Origin: Polyangiaceae bacterium
GTDB lineage: Bacteria; Myxococcota_A; Polyangia; Polyangiales; Polyangiaceae
Length of the DNA: 64,000 nucleotides
Assembly (NCBI GenBank): GCA_016712345.1
Contig: JADJRH010000011.1
Span: 3,038,001-3,102,000 of the forward strand
Reading direction: 5' to 3'
A program made the translations under genes and the position numbers. Shown one piece after another: positions 1 to 10,470 of the stretch (its first letter is position 1; each line of letters starts with the position of its first letter). Under the pieces are notes generated by a model. It had not been told where the DNA came from. It saw only the letters and a list, made by a program, of their open reading frames with translations, and ran no database searches.

Positions 1-867
1 GCCGATCGGCGCTCTGCTGATTTCGCCAAGGTGCTCACCGGTCGCTCGTTCGACGCCGTGGTTGATTTCGCCGCTTATGAAGCCGAAGACGTGCGCGGCG
101 CTGTTCACACGCTCGCCGATCGAACGGACCACTACATTTTTGTAAGCACCGGCCAGGTGTACCTTGTTCGCGAAAACTGCCCGCGGCCGGCGCGCGAAAC
201 GGACTACCTGGGGCCGCTCTTACCGCGACCGCAGAGCGAACCTGACTTGGGGCAGTGGGACTACGGAATGGGCAAGCGCGCCTGCGAAGACGCCCTCATC
301 GAAGCTTGGGAGACGCGCCGTTTTCCCTCGACGCGCGTGCGCATTCCCATGGTGAACGGCGAGCGCGACGACAAACGCCGAATGGAAGGGTACCTATTTC
401 GCATTCTCGACGGCGGCCCCGTGATCCTGCCCGACGGCGGCACCATCCCAACTCGCCATGTGTACGCAGGCGAGGTTGTGCGCGCAATCACCGCCATGCT
501 CGGTCGCCGAGACACGTTTGGGGAAGCGTTCAATGTGACCCAGGATGAAACGCCCACGCTCTCAGAACTCATACAGATTTTGGCTGAATTTGTGGGCGCT
601 CGCCCCACGCTTGTGAACGTTTCATCGCAGGCGATCGAAGACGCCGGGCTGTCGGTCACTGCCCTATCGCGCTTCACAACGCGGTGGATGTCATTTCTCG
701 ATCCGGCCAAAATCAAGGCTCAGCTCAACTTCAACCACGTGCCGCTGCGCGAATACCTGGGCCACATGGTGGCCTCTTTTTTGGCGCACCCTCCGGTCGA
801 GCCGCCGCGTGAGTACGCACAGCGCCCCGCGGAAATCGCTCTCGCTGAAGCGATCCTGCGCCGTTGA
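1..867 (+). CDS. NAD-dependent epimerase/dehydratase family protein, 5' truncated by window edge
   Basis: An open frame runs from base 1 to a TGA at 865-867. A GTG at 31 lies inside continuing coding sequence, so the real start and the Gly-rich NAD-binding loop are upstream of the window. Visible are the SDR-type strand STGQVY and the YGMGK sequence, matching the YxxxK catalytic pair of extended SDR epimerases, followed by a C-terminal substrate half with a TRHVYAGEVV segment. The substrate is probably a nucleotide sugar or isoprenoid-like ketone, but it cannot be read from the sequence. The next gene starts 58 bases downstream on the same strand. Confidence 0.8.
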   Translation, partial: ADRRSADFAKVLTGRSFDAVVDFAAYEAEDVRGAVHTLADRTDHYIFVSTGQVYLVRENCPRPARETDYLGPLLPRPQSEPDLGQWDYGMGKRACEDALIEAWETRRFPSTRVRIPMVNGERDDKRRMEGYLFRILDGGPVILPDGGTIPTRHVYAGEVVRAITAMLGRRDTFGEAFNVTQDETPTLSELIQILAEFVGARPTLVNVSSQAIEDAGLSVTALSRFTTRWMSFLDPAKIKAQLNFNHVPLREYLGHMVASFLAHPPVEPPREYAQRPAEIALAEAILRR

Positions 868-925
868 CCCCAAACAAACCGATCGAGGTGATACCGTGCG
901 CGTTCGCGCAATCGCGTGGTGAACA

Positions 926-2230
926 ATGCGGCTCGTTTTTCGATTTGTACACATCGCCTGGGTGTTTTTTTTGGCCGCCGTTGTGTACATCTTTCGCCGA
1001 ATTGGAAAAGGTCGCCTTTCGCGCGATCAGGTGGAGCAGCTTCGCGGCGAGCAGCTCGCGGCCGCCTTCGAGCGACTGGGCGCCACGTTTATCAAATTTG
1101 GTCAGATTCTAAGCACGCGCCCCGACCTGCTCGGCCCCGGGTATACCCAAAAGCTTGCCCGCCTTCAGGACGCCGTTCCACCCGCACCATTCAGCGCTGT
1201 CCAAAAAGTCATTGAGTCAGATCTACCCATTGAAGCTCGCCGCCGCTTGACATTTATCGAATCCACTCCCATTGCCGCGGCGTCTGTCGCGCAGGTTCAC
1301 CGCGCCAGGCTCAACACAGGTGAACATATTGCTCTCAAAGTGCAACGCCCCGATGCCGAAAGTCAGATCGAACGTGACCTTGCGATCATGGGCTTTTTGA
1401 GCCGTTTGGTGGACCGTCTACCCTCGGTTCACCTTCTGTCACTCCCCGGTTCGGTAGAACGGTTTGCCCACGCCCTTCGAGGTCAACTCAACTTTCACCA
1501 AGAGGCTCAAAACAATCGCCGCTTCGCCAAGAACTTTGAAAATGTGGCCGACGTGGGAGTGCCCACTCTCTACCCGGACCTTTGCTCTCGTCACGTGCTT
1601 GCGATGGAACTTATTGACGGAGTGAAAGCGACCCAACCTGAAAGCGTTCTGGGTGATCGAAAAAAGCTCGCTCGCATAGGCGCTGAAGCCATTTTACAAA
1701 TGGTCTTTCTCGACGGATTTGTTCACGCCGATCTGCACCCGGGCAACATTCTCCTTACCAAAGAAAATCGGGTCATTCTAATCGACCTTGGCATGGTGAC
1801 AGAAGTTCCATCTGACATGCAGCGGCCTTGGATCGAGACGTTTATGGCTCTTTCTCAGGGCGACGGTAAGACAGTGGCGCGGCTTTTTTACGAACTTGCC
1901 CCCACGGTAGGCAACACTGAATACCGCCAATTTGAGTCTGAAGTGATTGAGCAACTCAACACATTTTTGGGCAAAAAACTCGGTCAGATTGAGGTTGGAG
2001 CCGCCGTCAGTGGAATGATGAATGTGCTTCGCCGCCACCACGTTCAGGTGGACCCATGCCTAACCGTTGTACACATTGCGCTGCTCGTTGCCGAAGGACT
2101 TGGAAAGCAGCTCGACCCTGAGATTGACCTGGTTCCCATGGCAGTGCCCTTTCTCATGCAGGCCACTCAAACCGCACCACAGGGACGCAAACCCAACCGT
2201 ACACCGCCGCAAACACCGGCGCTCGCGTGA
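926..2230 (+). CDS. ABC1/AarF/UbiB family atypical kinase
   Basis: 434 residues, ATG start. An N-terminal hydrophobic segment (about residues 3-25) precedes the UbiB core. The family KxGQ motif appears as FIKFGQILSTRPDL (about residues 52-65), the Ala-rich nucleotide loop as AAASVAQVH, the catalytic motif as HADLHPGN, and the metal-binding motif as LIDLGM (DLG in place of DFG). UbiB/COQ8 proteins are membrane-associated ATPases needed for ubiquinone or other isoprenoid lipid metabolism. The exact lipid here is inferred only from family. A hydrophobic C-terminal tail fits membrane anchoring. No quinone biosynthesis genes lie next to it. Confidence 0.88.
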   Translation: MRLVFRFVHIAWVFFLAAVVYIFRRIGKGRLSRDQVEQLRGEQLAAAFERLGATFIKFGQILSTRPDLLGPGYTQKLARLQDAVPPAPFSAVQKVIESDLPIEARRRLTFIESTPIAAASVAQVHRARLNTGEHIALKVQRPDAESQIERDLAIMGFLSRLVDRLPSVHLLSLPGSVERFAHALRGQLNFHQEAQNNRRFAKNFENVADVGVPTLYPDLCSRHVLAMELIDGVKATQPESVLGDRKKLARIGAEAILQMVFLDGFVHADLHPGNILLTKENRVILIDLGMVTEVPSDMQRPWIETFMALSQGDGKTVARLFYELAPTVGNTEYRQFESEVIEQLNTFLGKKLGQIEVGAAVSGMMNVLRRHHVQVDPCLTVVHIALLVAEGLGKQLDPEIDLVPMAVPFLMQATQTAPQGRKPNRTPPQTPALA

Positions 2231-2400
2231 AGGTACAAACGCTGCCCCGCGCCCAACATTTGCCGCATTCTTACCATCCACAAAATCGAGTTGGGCCTTT
2301 GAAATAGCTCCGGTTTCGGCTCAGTGAAATGGTGTGAAATGGCGCCCGCGTGTTTGCGTGAGATACTTCGCCCATCGCTCTTTCGAGCGAGGAGGTGGAT

Positions 2401-4736
2401 ATGCCCGCAAAACGACCGAACGCGGAAGTCAAAGAAAATGATCGCGGCAAGGGGAAGTACATCCCGCGCGTGATCGTCAAATTCAAAGACCACATTCAAA
2501 TTCCCACGGAAGAGATCGGCACAAAGCTCGACTCTCTTGGCATCGCTCCGTGGGAGCAACTGTCCAAGCGTTATTCTGGACTCAACATCGTCTCCCTATT
2601 TGGCGGCGGCAAATCGGTAGATCTGCACAGCCTGGTTTCACGCGCCGTTGAGCGCGACCCTACTTACCGACCGCGAAATCTACACGCCTACTGCGCGCTT
2701 CACATTCCCGCCGATGCCGAACCTGAATCGATGGTGAAGGAACTCTCCACGTGGCCCAATGTGGAAGTCGCATACGTGGAGCCGCCGCCGGTTGAACCGC
2801 CGGTTGTCAACCCCGCAGACGATCCCCGTGAGCCAAACCAAGGATACCTTAACCCCGCGCCGGACGGTATCGACGCTGAGTACGCATGGGGGTTTGCGGG
2901 AGGCGACGGCGCCGGCCAATCGGTTGTCGATCTCGAATGGGGATGGACATTCAATCACGAAGATCTGACAGCCCACGGGATCACCCTGATTTCTGGGTTG
3001 AACAATTCATACTTCTTCCACGGAACCGGAGTATTGGGTGAAATCGCCGCAGTCGACAACACCCGTGGTTGTGTTGGTATCACTCCGAACTTGGCGTCGA
3101 TTCGGTGTGTTGGACAGTGGCTCACTGGAGGTGGGTACAGCACGTCTCAACCCATTCTCGACGCCATTGCCGTCATGAACTTCGGCGATGTGCTCATTCT
3201 CGAAGCTCAAACAAGCCTCTGGGGATACACACAAGTTCCAGTTGAAATTGAGCCCGCGGTGTTTGACGCCATTCGCCTTGCCACGGCGCTCGGCATTACT
3301 GTTGTGCAGGCTGCGGGCAACGGCGGAGTTGACCTTGATACCGTGGTTAACCCCGGCGGCGACCGCGTCTTCAACCGCACCGCTCCGGGATTCCAAGACT
3401 CCGGGGCGATTATAGTGGGCGCCGCAAGCTCAACAGCACCGCACACTCGCCTCGGGTTTTCGTGTTTTGGAACCAGGGTAGATTGTTACGGCTGGGGAGA
3501 AAACGTCGACACGCTCAGCACCGATGCGGCGGGCACGGCAACCACTCTATACACCACTGGCTTCAACGGCACTTCCAGCGCCACGCCGATTGTAACCGGT
3601 GCCGCGCTTGCCGTTCAGGGCCTCGCTCAGGCGAACCTCGGAAAGCGTTTTGCCCCTGGCAAATGCGCGCGATCCTCAGCGATCCTGCCAACGGTACACC
3701 TTCGCAAACACCCGCAACCGACCTCATCGGCGTCATGCCCAATCTTCGCGCCATCATCGACGGTACGGTCCTCAACCTCGCGCCCGATGTGTACATTCGC
3801 GACTACGTGGGTGATACAGGAGAGCCCCACGTGGGTGCGATATCAGCCAGTCCCGACGTGATTGCTGTCCGCACCGCCGTCGCGAACCCGCAGGCCACCT
3901 ATGGGGAGGGAAGTGGGACCGAAAACAGCTCCACACTGGGCTACGAAGTGGAAGCCGGTCAAGACAACTACATCTACGTTCGCGTTCGGAATCGCGGTGG
4001 ATCCGCCGTTACAAACGTGAATGCCACGGTGTATTGGTCGCCCGCTTCTACCCTCGTCACGCCGGACCTTTGGACATTGGTAGGTTCCACAACTCTACCC
4101 AACGTTCCAAACGGCGACATTCTCACTGTTTCAAACGCGATCGTCTGGCCGTCGGCGGCAATTCCGGCAACGGGCCACTATTGCTTTGTGGCACTCGTGG
4201 GCCATCCTTCCGACCCGGCGCCCTCCCCCGCCGACTTCGTCAACTGGGACAACTTTCAGCGTTTCATTCGCGTCAACAACAACGTCACGTGGCGCAACTT
4301 CAACGTCGTCAACAACGTTCCACCTCCCAACGCTTCACCACCGGGGTATGTACCCATACCTTTCATGGCCGCCGGCGCACCTGACAAGGCCCGTCCCATG
4401 CAACTCGAAGTGATTGGCAAACTTCCCAAGGGCGCAAAAGTCATTCTCGAAATGCCGCGCGCTCTCGCAGATCAAGCGCGTGAACCACTCGTGCCTGTCA
4501 AGGGCGCCAAACTTCGTCGACTGGCCCACGTGCAAATCAACCCCGCGGGTAGAACGCGTTTCAACCCGGTTGTTTTCCCTGCAAAAGGTCGCATTCCAAT
4601 GCGCCTTTTGGTTCAAATTCCAAAAGAGCATCTACGGATGTTTTTTGAAATCGCAGTTCGCCAAATGTATGAAGGTCAGGAAGTTGGACGGATCACTTGG
4701 CGAATAGGACCACGCGGTGATCAAGAGCCCAAATGA
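2401..4736 (+). CDS. Subtilisin-like S8 serine peptidase, frameshifted at about 3653
   Basis: ATG 2401 is preceded by GGAGGT at 2391, which fixes the start. There is no signal peptide. An I9-like propeptide region (about residues 20-128) precedes an S8 catalytic domain with Asp in VVDLEWGW (about D177), His in YFFHGTG (about H207) and Ser in GTSSATP. The frame is lost at the C4 run 3653-3656. Adding one C joins KRFA to PWQMRAILSDP in the next frame, which then runs to 4736 with a Tyr/Val-rich beta-sandwich tail. The joined protein is about 778 residues. The 3' end overlaps the convergent FAD gene by 16 bases. A processed or non-classically exported protease is plausible. Substrate unknown. 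Confidence 0.8.
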
Positions 4737-6928
4737 CTCTCCGGCGACTCCGTTTGAGTTGAACGCCGCGTAAGAACACCGGCCGCTTCAAAACCCGCTT
4801 CCACAGCGGCTTCGATACAACCCACATTCAACGTTGTCTTTACCCAATCGCCCGCCAGGACGAGATTGGTAAACCCGCTTTCACCGGGGGCAAGCCTGTG
4901 ACGCAGACTGCCGGCGCTTGACAATACTACCCGATCGCTCGGGTCAACGTTGGCGCTGTGGTGTTGGGTGACCACGAAGTCCCACCGAAACCCATGCCCT
5001 TCCGACTTGGCTGCCAACGGCCAAATTCTACCCACATCGTTTTCAAGATATTTGCGGGCGAGAGAGATCACGCGGGCCTTTTGTTTGGCAGGAAACCCAA
5101 CATCGGAAAACGGCGAAGTGGGCCCCAACTGTTCCAGCGGTCCGTGAAAATGAACGAGCGTTTGAGGCGCCCCTTCCCCACCCCACGATTCATACTTGAG
5201 GTGACTGGACAGGTCACTCCAACCTTCCATCGGCATGACATACGAGGTTGTGACGGGGCCCACCGAGTTTTGAGAACCGAGGCTAAAACCAACCTCAGGG
5301 AGTGTTTTGTTCAACCAAAGCTGAAACGATAGTGTCTGCACCGTTCCAACGTTGGCGATCATCCCTCGAAATGCAGCGTTTTCAAGCACCAACTCGGGTG
5401 CAATATACGGGATGGCTCCAATTGAAATTCCCAGCACCACCTCATCAAAGTCAAGCCCTGAGATGAGCGTTGTGCGCTTCGCATCTTTCCAGGCTGGACT
5501 ATAGGGAGATTCAAGATCGACCCCTGAAAGCGCCAATTCATCCCCGTCCACAATTTGGTCGTACAACGGTTCGTTTGGCCAACAGGGTAGATTGTTTACC
5601 ATAATCAGGGGATCGTAACTCCCCTTGTGGAGTTTCACCTGTTCGACAAGCTCAATAGCGCTAATGGCTTTTTTATCGGGTGAAAGCGAAAGAGCCGCCA
5701 CCTTGTGGAAAAATCTGAACTTGACTCCTCGCTTTTTGAGTACCGCGTAAAGCGGGGCAAATACCGTATCACCGGCCCCCGCCGCGAGCTGCCAAAAGAC
5801 AGACCCCTTGTATGTACAGAACGCCCACAAGAGCGCGCCCAGGCATGTGCCCGCCGCGAGATTTCCCTTTTCAGGATCGCCGTTCACATAAGCGAAGACA
5901 GCATTGTAAATCGCTTGAACAAGCCCCGATTCCAACGTGACGTTGTTCGCCCCGTGTCGCTCCAACCACTGCCGAAAATCGAGGTGATCCACCGCCGAAG
6001 ATTCATGAAAAAGAAGGCCGTCGGTGAGCATTCCGAGCGCGATGGATCCGGCCAGATTGATGGATACCCAAATCTTGTAGGCCCAAGGGTCAACTGCAAC
6101 GTACCCGTGCAACAGTTCCCAAGCCCTATCCATCAACTTTCGAATGAGAGCCGCCAGCACATGGTGCGCCCATGCCGGATGATCGTTTGGACTGTCAGGG
6201 AGAAATCGCACCACATTTCGAACGGCGGCCACCAATCTACCCAAGCCCAATTCGTTTATTCCAGAGGGCTTGTTGTTCTCGGCAATCGCCTTCCCAATGA
6301 GCGGGTGGTCAATTGGTCCAAAGCCCTCTTTTGACTCCATCTCCGCAAGCCGCGCCTGCACCCACGCCGGTAGATCACCCGTGACGGATCGATTGGCATC
6401 TTTGACAACAATTCCAAGTGTACTCACCTCATCCGCGGCGTTCCAAACATTCCAAAGCCACTCCACCGCCAAGCGAAACATCACCCATTTGTCGGCGCAG
6501 GCAGCCCCATCACCTGGCTCCGCGCTGTTTTCCGGAAAGCGGAGCACCCACGGAAACCAGCCGCCGTCGTAGGCACTTTCACCTGAGAGTTGGCAAAAAA
6601 CAACCGCGTGGTTGTGCCGGACGAACGCATCCTGCCATTTTTGGATCGGCGCGTTGTGCGGTTTTTCAAGGGCCTGGTAACACTCTCGAACAAGCCGAAA
6701 TGCGCTGTCGTAGGCGCCCAAAAACATTTGGCCCGCCCCATCCAAGATCACATCGTGCTCTTTCTTGTTGCGTCCCGTCGCGGCTTTTCCCCCGAGGCGA
6801 AAACCTGCCTGGTGCACCGTGACATCAAAGCGCGACCTCAAATCTTCGGTCGCTGATAGGGCAAACGCCGCTGAGAGCGCCCCCGCTCCGCCGCCCAAAA
6901 CGGCAACCTTTGTTTTCTTGGCGATCAT
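4721..6928 (-). CDS. FAD-dependent oxidoreductase of the phytoene desaturase/amine oxidase superfamily
   Basis: 735 residues. The N-terminal Rossmann motif GGGAGALSAAFAL starts at about residue 12, followed by FRLGGKAATG, the second FAD-contact signature of this superfamily. The C-terminus has LVLAGDWVKT and GCIEAAVEAGFEA, the FAD-closing motif seen in carotenoid desaturases and hydroxysqualene oxidoreductases. It is longer than the usual 430-500 residues because of an inserted middle region (about 150-420) rich in Trp and Leu. No carotenoid or hopanoid genes are adjacent, so the substrate is not assigned. The gene reads towards the S8 protease. Confidence 0.75.
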   Translation of the reverse strand: MIAKKTKVAVLGGGAGALSAAFALSATEDLRSRFDVTVHQAGFRLGGKAATGRNKKEHDVILDGAGQMFLGAYDSAFRLVRECYQALEKPHNAPIQKWQDAFVRHNHAVVFCQLSGESAYDGGWFPWVLRFPENSAEPGDGAACADKWVMFRLAVEWLWNVWNAADEVSTLGIVVKDANRSVTGDLPAWVQARLAEMESKEGFGPIDHPLIGKAIAENNKPSGINELGLGRLVAAVRNVVRFLPDSPNDHPAWAHHVLAALIRKLMDRAWELLHGYVAVDPWAYKIWVSINLAGSIALGMLTDGLLFHESSAVDHLDFRQWLERHGANNVTLESGLVQAIYNAVFAYVNGDPEKGNLAAGTCLGALLWAFCTYKGSVFWQLAAGAGDTVFAPLYAVLKKRGVKFRFFHKVAALSLSPDKKAISAIELVEQVKLHKGSYDPLIMVNNLPCWPNEPLYDQIVDGDELALSGVDLESPYSPAWKDAKRTTLISGLDFDEVVLGISIGAIPYIAPELVLENAAFRGMIANVGTVQTLSFQLWLNKTLPEVGFSLGSQNSVGPVTTSYVMPMEGWSDLSSHLKYESWGGEGAPQTLVHFHGPLEQLGPTSPFSDVGFPAKQKARVISLARKYLENDVGRIWPLAAKSEGHGFRWDFVVTQHHSANVDPSDRVVLSSAGSLRHRLAPGESGFTNLVLAGDWVKTTLNVGCIEAAVEAGFEAAGVLTRRSTQTESPESHLGS

Positions 6929-7050
6929 GACGACGCGCCCATCCTACCAGCTCAAGCGCGAAACGGAAATGCCGGTTTTGCCGGACGAAAATCCGAGTCT
7001 TATAAATGTTCAATTCCTTGTCGCTTCTTTTAGGGCTAGCCTCGCCCGCC

Positions 7051-8022
7051 ATGAACACGACCCGTCTCGGACGCACCGGTCTCAAAGTCAGTCGCGTGTG
7101 CCTCGGCACAATGAACTTTGGCCCCCAAACCGACGAAGAAACATCTCACGCGATCATGGATCGCGCGCTCGAACTTGGAATTAACTTTTTTGATACGGCC
7201 AACGTGTACGGTTGGAAAAAAGGGGAAGGTTGGACAGAACAAATTCTCGGTCGCTGGTTTGAAAAGGGGGGCGGACGCCGCGAAAAAGTGGTGTTAGCCA
7301 CCAAAGTGTACGGCGCCATGGGCGATTGGCCCAACATGTCAAGGCTCTCCGCCCTACACATCACCCGTGCGTGTGAAGCATCGCTTCGCCGCATGAAAAC
7401 CGACTATATCGACCTCTACCAAATGCACCATGTCGACCGCGACACACCCTGGGAAGAAATCTGGCAAGCCATGGAAACGTTGGTTACCCAGGGTAAGGTG
7501 TTATACGTCGGCTCTTCCAACTTTGCGGGGTGGCACATTGCCCAGGCCAACGAAATTGCCAAATCGCGGCACTTTTTGGGCCTTGTTTCAGAACAGAGCC
7601 TTTACAACCTCATTGATAGAACAGTTGAGTTGGAGGTGATTCCGGCTTGTAAAGCGTACGGGTTGGGCTTTATCCCCTGGAGTCCACTCAAAGGTGGTGT
7701 GCTCGGCGGCGCTCTTCAAAAAGCTACAGAAGGCCGCCGAACAGCCGATTTTCAACTCAAGAAAATTGAAAAACACCGCGCTCAACTTGAAAAGTATGAA
7801 GCGTTGTGTACACGTATCGGCGCGCCCCCCGGTGAGGTTGGGCTGGCGTGGGTACTCCAAAACCCCGTGGTGACCGCTCCCATTATCGGACCGCGTACAC
7901 ATGAACAACTCGACTCCGCGTTGCGGGCGGCTGAACTCAAATTAACCGACGACACGCTCAAAGAACTCGACGAAATCTTCCCAGGTCCGGGCGGCCCCGC
8001 CCCTGAAGCGTACGCTTGGTAG
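7051..8022 (+). CDS. Aldo/keto reductase
   Basis: ATG 7051 is chosen because homologues begin at MNTTRLGRTGLKVSRVCLG; an earlier in-frame ATG at 7006 would add 15 non-conserved residues. The (alpha/beta)8 aldo/keto reductase markers are present: FFDTANVYG (catalytic Asp and Tyr), a Lys in LATKVYG, IDLYQMHHVD with the catalytic His region, and a C-terminal cofactor loop around PIIGPRTHEQLD. The 323-residue length is typical. It should be an NADPH-dependent cytosolic oxidoreductase of the YajO/Tas-like group, acting on small carbonyls. It stands alone, facing away from the upstream FAD gene. Confidence 0.9.
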   Translation: MNTTRLGRTGLKVSRVCLGTMNFGPQTDEETSHAIMDRALELGINFFDTANVYGWKKGEGWTEQILGRWFEKGGGRREKVVLATKVYGAMGDWPNMSRLSALHITRACEASLRRMKTDYIDLYQMHHVDRDTPWEEIWQAMETLVTQGKVLYVGSSNFAGWHIAQANEIAKSRHFLGLVSEQSLYNLIDRTVELEVIPACKAYGLGFIPWSPLKGGVLGGALQKATEGRRTADFQLKKIEKHRAQLEKYEALCTRIGAPPGEVGLAWVLQNPVVTAPIIGPRTHEQLDSALRAAELKLTDDTLKELDEIFPGPGGPAPEAYAW

Positions 8023-8049
8023 GTGCCTCCCCAATCGCCACGCGGCCTC

Positions 8050-8928
8050 CTACGGATCGATCATCTGAAACCGGAGCGTTGAGCAGTTTATCCCGCGATC
8101 TTTCAGATGACGTTCAACTACTTTGGCGCGCTGTTCGGCGCCCCTCGAATACCCAATCACAGCGTCTTTTTGGTTGGTAGAAAGGCTGACGTAGCAATCG
8201 GCTCGATCTTTCGGAGACTGGAAGGTTAGAAAAAAAGTGTCGGGGGCAGCCCCAGCTCGGTGCTGAAAAAACGTGTCACGTTTTCTTTGTGTACGCTTAC
8301 CGTCGACGATGAGTTGTTCCACATCATTTAGTTCAGGCTTTTCGTGCGGCAACCGTTGGTGATTGTAACGCATCGTACGGCTAACTTTCGACGAAATGTA
8401 CGGGTAGAGTTCCGCTTGGTGGTGGTATTCAAGCGGTAAGATCTCAACCCCCTCCTTTTTCGCCTCTTCAATTTTTCTTCGATTAATTTGTGCATTGTGG
8501 GGCATCAACAACACGCCCTGAATCACCGCGCGTTTCCAGGAAGCGGGTAGGCATTCTGACATGGCCTGCCGGAGAAGTTTGTACATCGCTCGGATCTGGT
8601 CCACACCATGTTCCACCGCGTGCTGTTCGGTTCCCTTCATTTCAACAATGGTGAATATGCAACAACTGGCCGACACAAACACAACCAGGTAGTCAGGCCG
8701 AGGCCCTTCAGCAACCACAGGCGCGCGCGCGTCGTCGACCTTAAAAATGAGGCAAAGCCCCGCTTCTTTTGCCTTGGTGTTAACTGAAAAAGAAACTCCG
8801 CTTTCTTTTGGAACGGCACGGTTAGGCAGCACTCGGAGCACCAACTTTTCGAGAAAAGTGAGCCCCTCGCCCGTCTCCTGCTCGCGAGAATTCGTCGGTT
8901 CGGTGTCCCTCTTATTTCGCCTGCCCAC
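8050..8928 (-). CDS. Putative PD-(D/E)XK nuclease partner of the upstream ATPase
   Basis: 292 residues starting at GTG 8928, with GAGG about seven bases upstream. I recognise no named family. A PD-(D/E)XK-like active site can be read: RPDYLVVF (D79), then IFTIVEMKG (E96, K98), a 17-residue Asp-to-Glu spacing on two predicted beta strands, followed by a helix with H and D residues. The C-terminal half (about 200-292) is basic. The start overlaps the ATPase stop by 17 bases, so the two are almost certainly co-translated. ATPase plus nuclease pairing recalls defence systems such as PARIS, Gabija or Septu, but the nuclease differs from the TOPRIM or HNH subunits those use. Function is inference. 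Confidence 0.6.
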   Translation of the reverse strand: MGRRNKRDTEPTNSREQETGEGLTFLEKLVLRVLPNRAVPKESGVSFSVNTKAKEAGLCLIFKVDDARAPVVAEGPRPDYLVVFVSASCCIFTIVEMKGTEQHAVEHGVDQIRAMYKLLRQAMSECLPASWKRAVIQGVLLMPHNAQINRRKIEEAKKEGVEILPLEYHHQAELYPYISSKVSRTMRYNHQRLPHEKPELNDVEQLIVDGKRTQRKRDTFFQHRAGAAPDTFFLTFQSPKDRADCYVSLSTNQKDAVIGYSRGAEQRAKVVERHLKDRGINCSTLRFQMIDP

Positions 8929-10252
8929 GACGCCTCACCGTTTTGGGTTCTTCCATAATGGAGAAATAACGGCGCTGAATTTCGGACGACACATCACTCA
9001 GTGTATCCCATCGAATGCCATAGTCGGGATCTGCCAGCGAAACCAAGCCTTCTTCCCTCATTTCGTAAGCGCTCACTTGATCGGGAGCTAAGAACGCATT
9101 GGCGTCTTGCGTGTACAGGTGTTGAGCTTGCCGCCGTTTTCGGGCCACAGATGAAACATCAGCGGCAACGAGACTGTTCAGGTGCGACATGAAATAGGGG
9201 CTATGAGTCGTGAGGAGCACTCGCACCCCGAGGTTGGCGAGCATCCCCAGCGCCTCAAGGAGCTTCGCTTGGCCTTCTGGGTGAAGGTTCATTTCAGGCT
9301 CATCCACAATAAGCGTTTGCCCTTCTTCGGCCCGGTAGCGAAGATACAAAAGCAGCGGTGCTAGCTGTTTGATTGAAGAAGAAGCGTTGTACAAGTCAAT
9401 TCGCGCGCCATCTCCTATGGTGAGCGCCAATTCACTCCCACCCAGAGCCGTTGGTTCAAAACTCGTACGATGGCCACCCTGAATATGCTCCTCAATCGCC
9501 GAGGCGAGTTTTCCAAAAGGTGAGTTGGGCGGATTTTTAATCCGGGTAGATGCAAGTTCCACATCCGTCAGAAAGTCGAGAAAATCTTCCACAGGTTGGG
9601 GATATCGAACGTCTCCCTGCTCACGCAGAAGAGCGGCCTGCCGCTCCGCAGCTTGGCGCTTTTCCGGCGATGCCAACCGGTGGCGAAGCTGGCGAGCGCG
9701 ATCGCGAAGCACGCGGTAGCGGCGTGTGCTCAACATCTTGTACGTGATAATCAGCGCGTTTCGTTCCGCCGGAAGAGTAATGGGGGGCAAAAACAGCTCG
9801 TCGAGGACTCGCACAACCAGCGAAGCTGAATCGTTGAAGTCGGCCAGCGCTTTGGGAGCAACCGGTGCGTTGGAAGAATCAAACTCGTATCCAATCCGCT
9901 TCAACGCGCTGACTATGTCGTCGGTGTCAACTTGCCAACTGACTCGGCTGTTGGTAAACAGATGACCACGCGTGTCCTGAAAATATTCGGTCAGATTCCC
10001 CGCCAGGTCTGCTCCTACCTCACCAAGCACTTCGTCTACCATTGAAACCAGCGTGTTCACTTCCGGCTTTTTCCAATCCACTTGAGCCTTCCACCCGATA
10101 GACCCCATGCCGGCGCAGTTGGCAATCAACCCATGAACGCAATACGCGAGGTACGTTTTGCTCGTGTTGTTCGGCCCAATAATCACTGTCAGCGGGCGCA
10201 GATCGAGTGTCGTTTTCTTGATCGTTCCCAAGTTCTCGAAAGTGAATTTCAT
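8912..10252 (-). CDS. AAA/OLD-like ATPase (SMC/RecF-type ABC ATPase)
   Basis: About 446 residues from ATG 10252; GTG 10273 would add seven residues. The N-terminus MKFTFENLGTIKKTTLDLR leads into a P-loop GPNNTSKT (about 26-33), where the Gly before Lys is replaced by Ser. A central charged helical region (about 160-260) follows. The C-terminal lobe has an ABC-like segment SSSIKQLAPLLLYLR, a Walker B VDEPEMNLHPEG and a switch His in LLTTHSPYFMSHL. This is the AAA_15/AAA_21 layout found in OLD-like and defence-associated ATPases. It is the centre of a four-gene minus-strand cassette with nucleases on both sides. Confidence 0.75.
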   Translation of the reverse strand: MKFTFENLGTIKKTTLDLRPLTVIIGPNNTSKTYLAYCVHGLIANCAGMGSIGWKAQVDWKKPEVNTLVSMVDEVLGEVGADLAGNLTEYFQDTRGHLFTNSRVSWQVDTDDIVSALKRIGYEFDSSNAPVAPKALADFNDSASLVVRVLDELFLPPITLPAERNALIITYKMLSTRRYRVLRDRARQLRHRLASPEKRQAAERQAALLREQGDVRYPQPVEDFLDFLTDVELASTRIKNPPNSPFGKLASAIEEHIQGGHRTSFEPTALGGSELALTIGDGARIDLYNASSSIKQLAPLLLYLRYRAEEGQTLIVDEPEMNLHPEGQAKLLEALGMLANLGVRVLLTTHSPYFMSHLNSLVAADVSSVARKRRQAQHLYTQDANAFLAPDQVSAYEMREEGLVSLADPDYGIRWDTLSDVSSEIQRRYFSIMEEPKTVRRRGQAK

Positions 10253-10293
10253 GCGGGCGCCGCCGTCCGCCACGTGTTTAGGCGAAATTCACC

Positions 10294-10461
10294 CTAGCCG
10301 TCAACGTTCTTCGGTTCAGATAATAGAGTCAACTCACAATTGAGACACGGGTGCTCGTCCGGGGCTCCAAGCAGCGTCGCCCACCGACGATGGGTAGGAG
10401 GTAAGCCGCCGCACTTGCCAATGGCGCAACCCATCGCTGCGAAGCGCTCGGTATGTCTCAT
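10294..10461 (-). CDS. Small Cys-containing protein between Uma2 and the ATPase
   Basis: A 55-codon frame (ATG 10461, TAG at 10294) that fits exactly between its neighbours: nine bases after the Uma2 stop and 20-40 bases before the ATPase start. It has two cysteine pairs, MGCAIGKCGG and HPCLNCE, spaced like a short zinc ribbon. No clear Shine-Dalgarno is visible, so translation may be coupled to the upstream stop. I do not recognise the family. It may be a chance frame, but the tight packing and paired cysteines favour a real gene. Confidence 0.4.
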   Translation of the reverse strand: MRHTERFAAMGCAIGKCGGLPPTHRRWATLLGAPDEHPCLNCELTLLSEPKNVDG

Positions 10462-10470
10462 GTTCAACGA

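Noticed and set aside
5705..6334. 209-codon open frame on the plus strand
   Set aside because: Lies wholly inside the FAD oxidoreductase on the other strand, with no conserved motifs or ribosome site.
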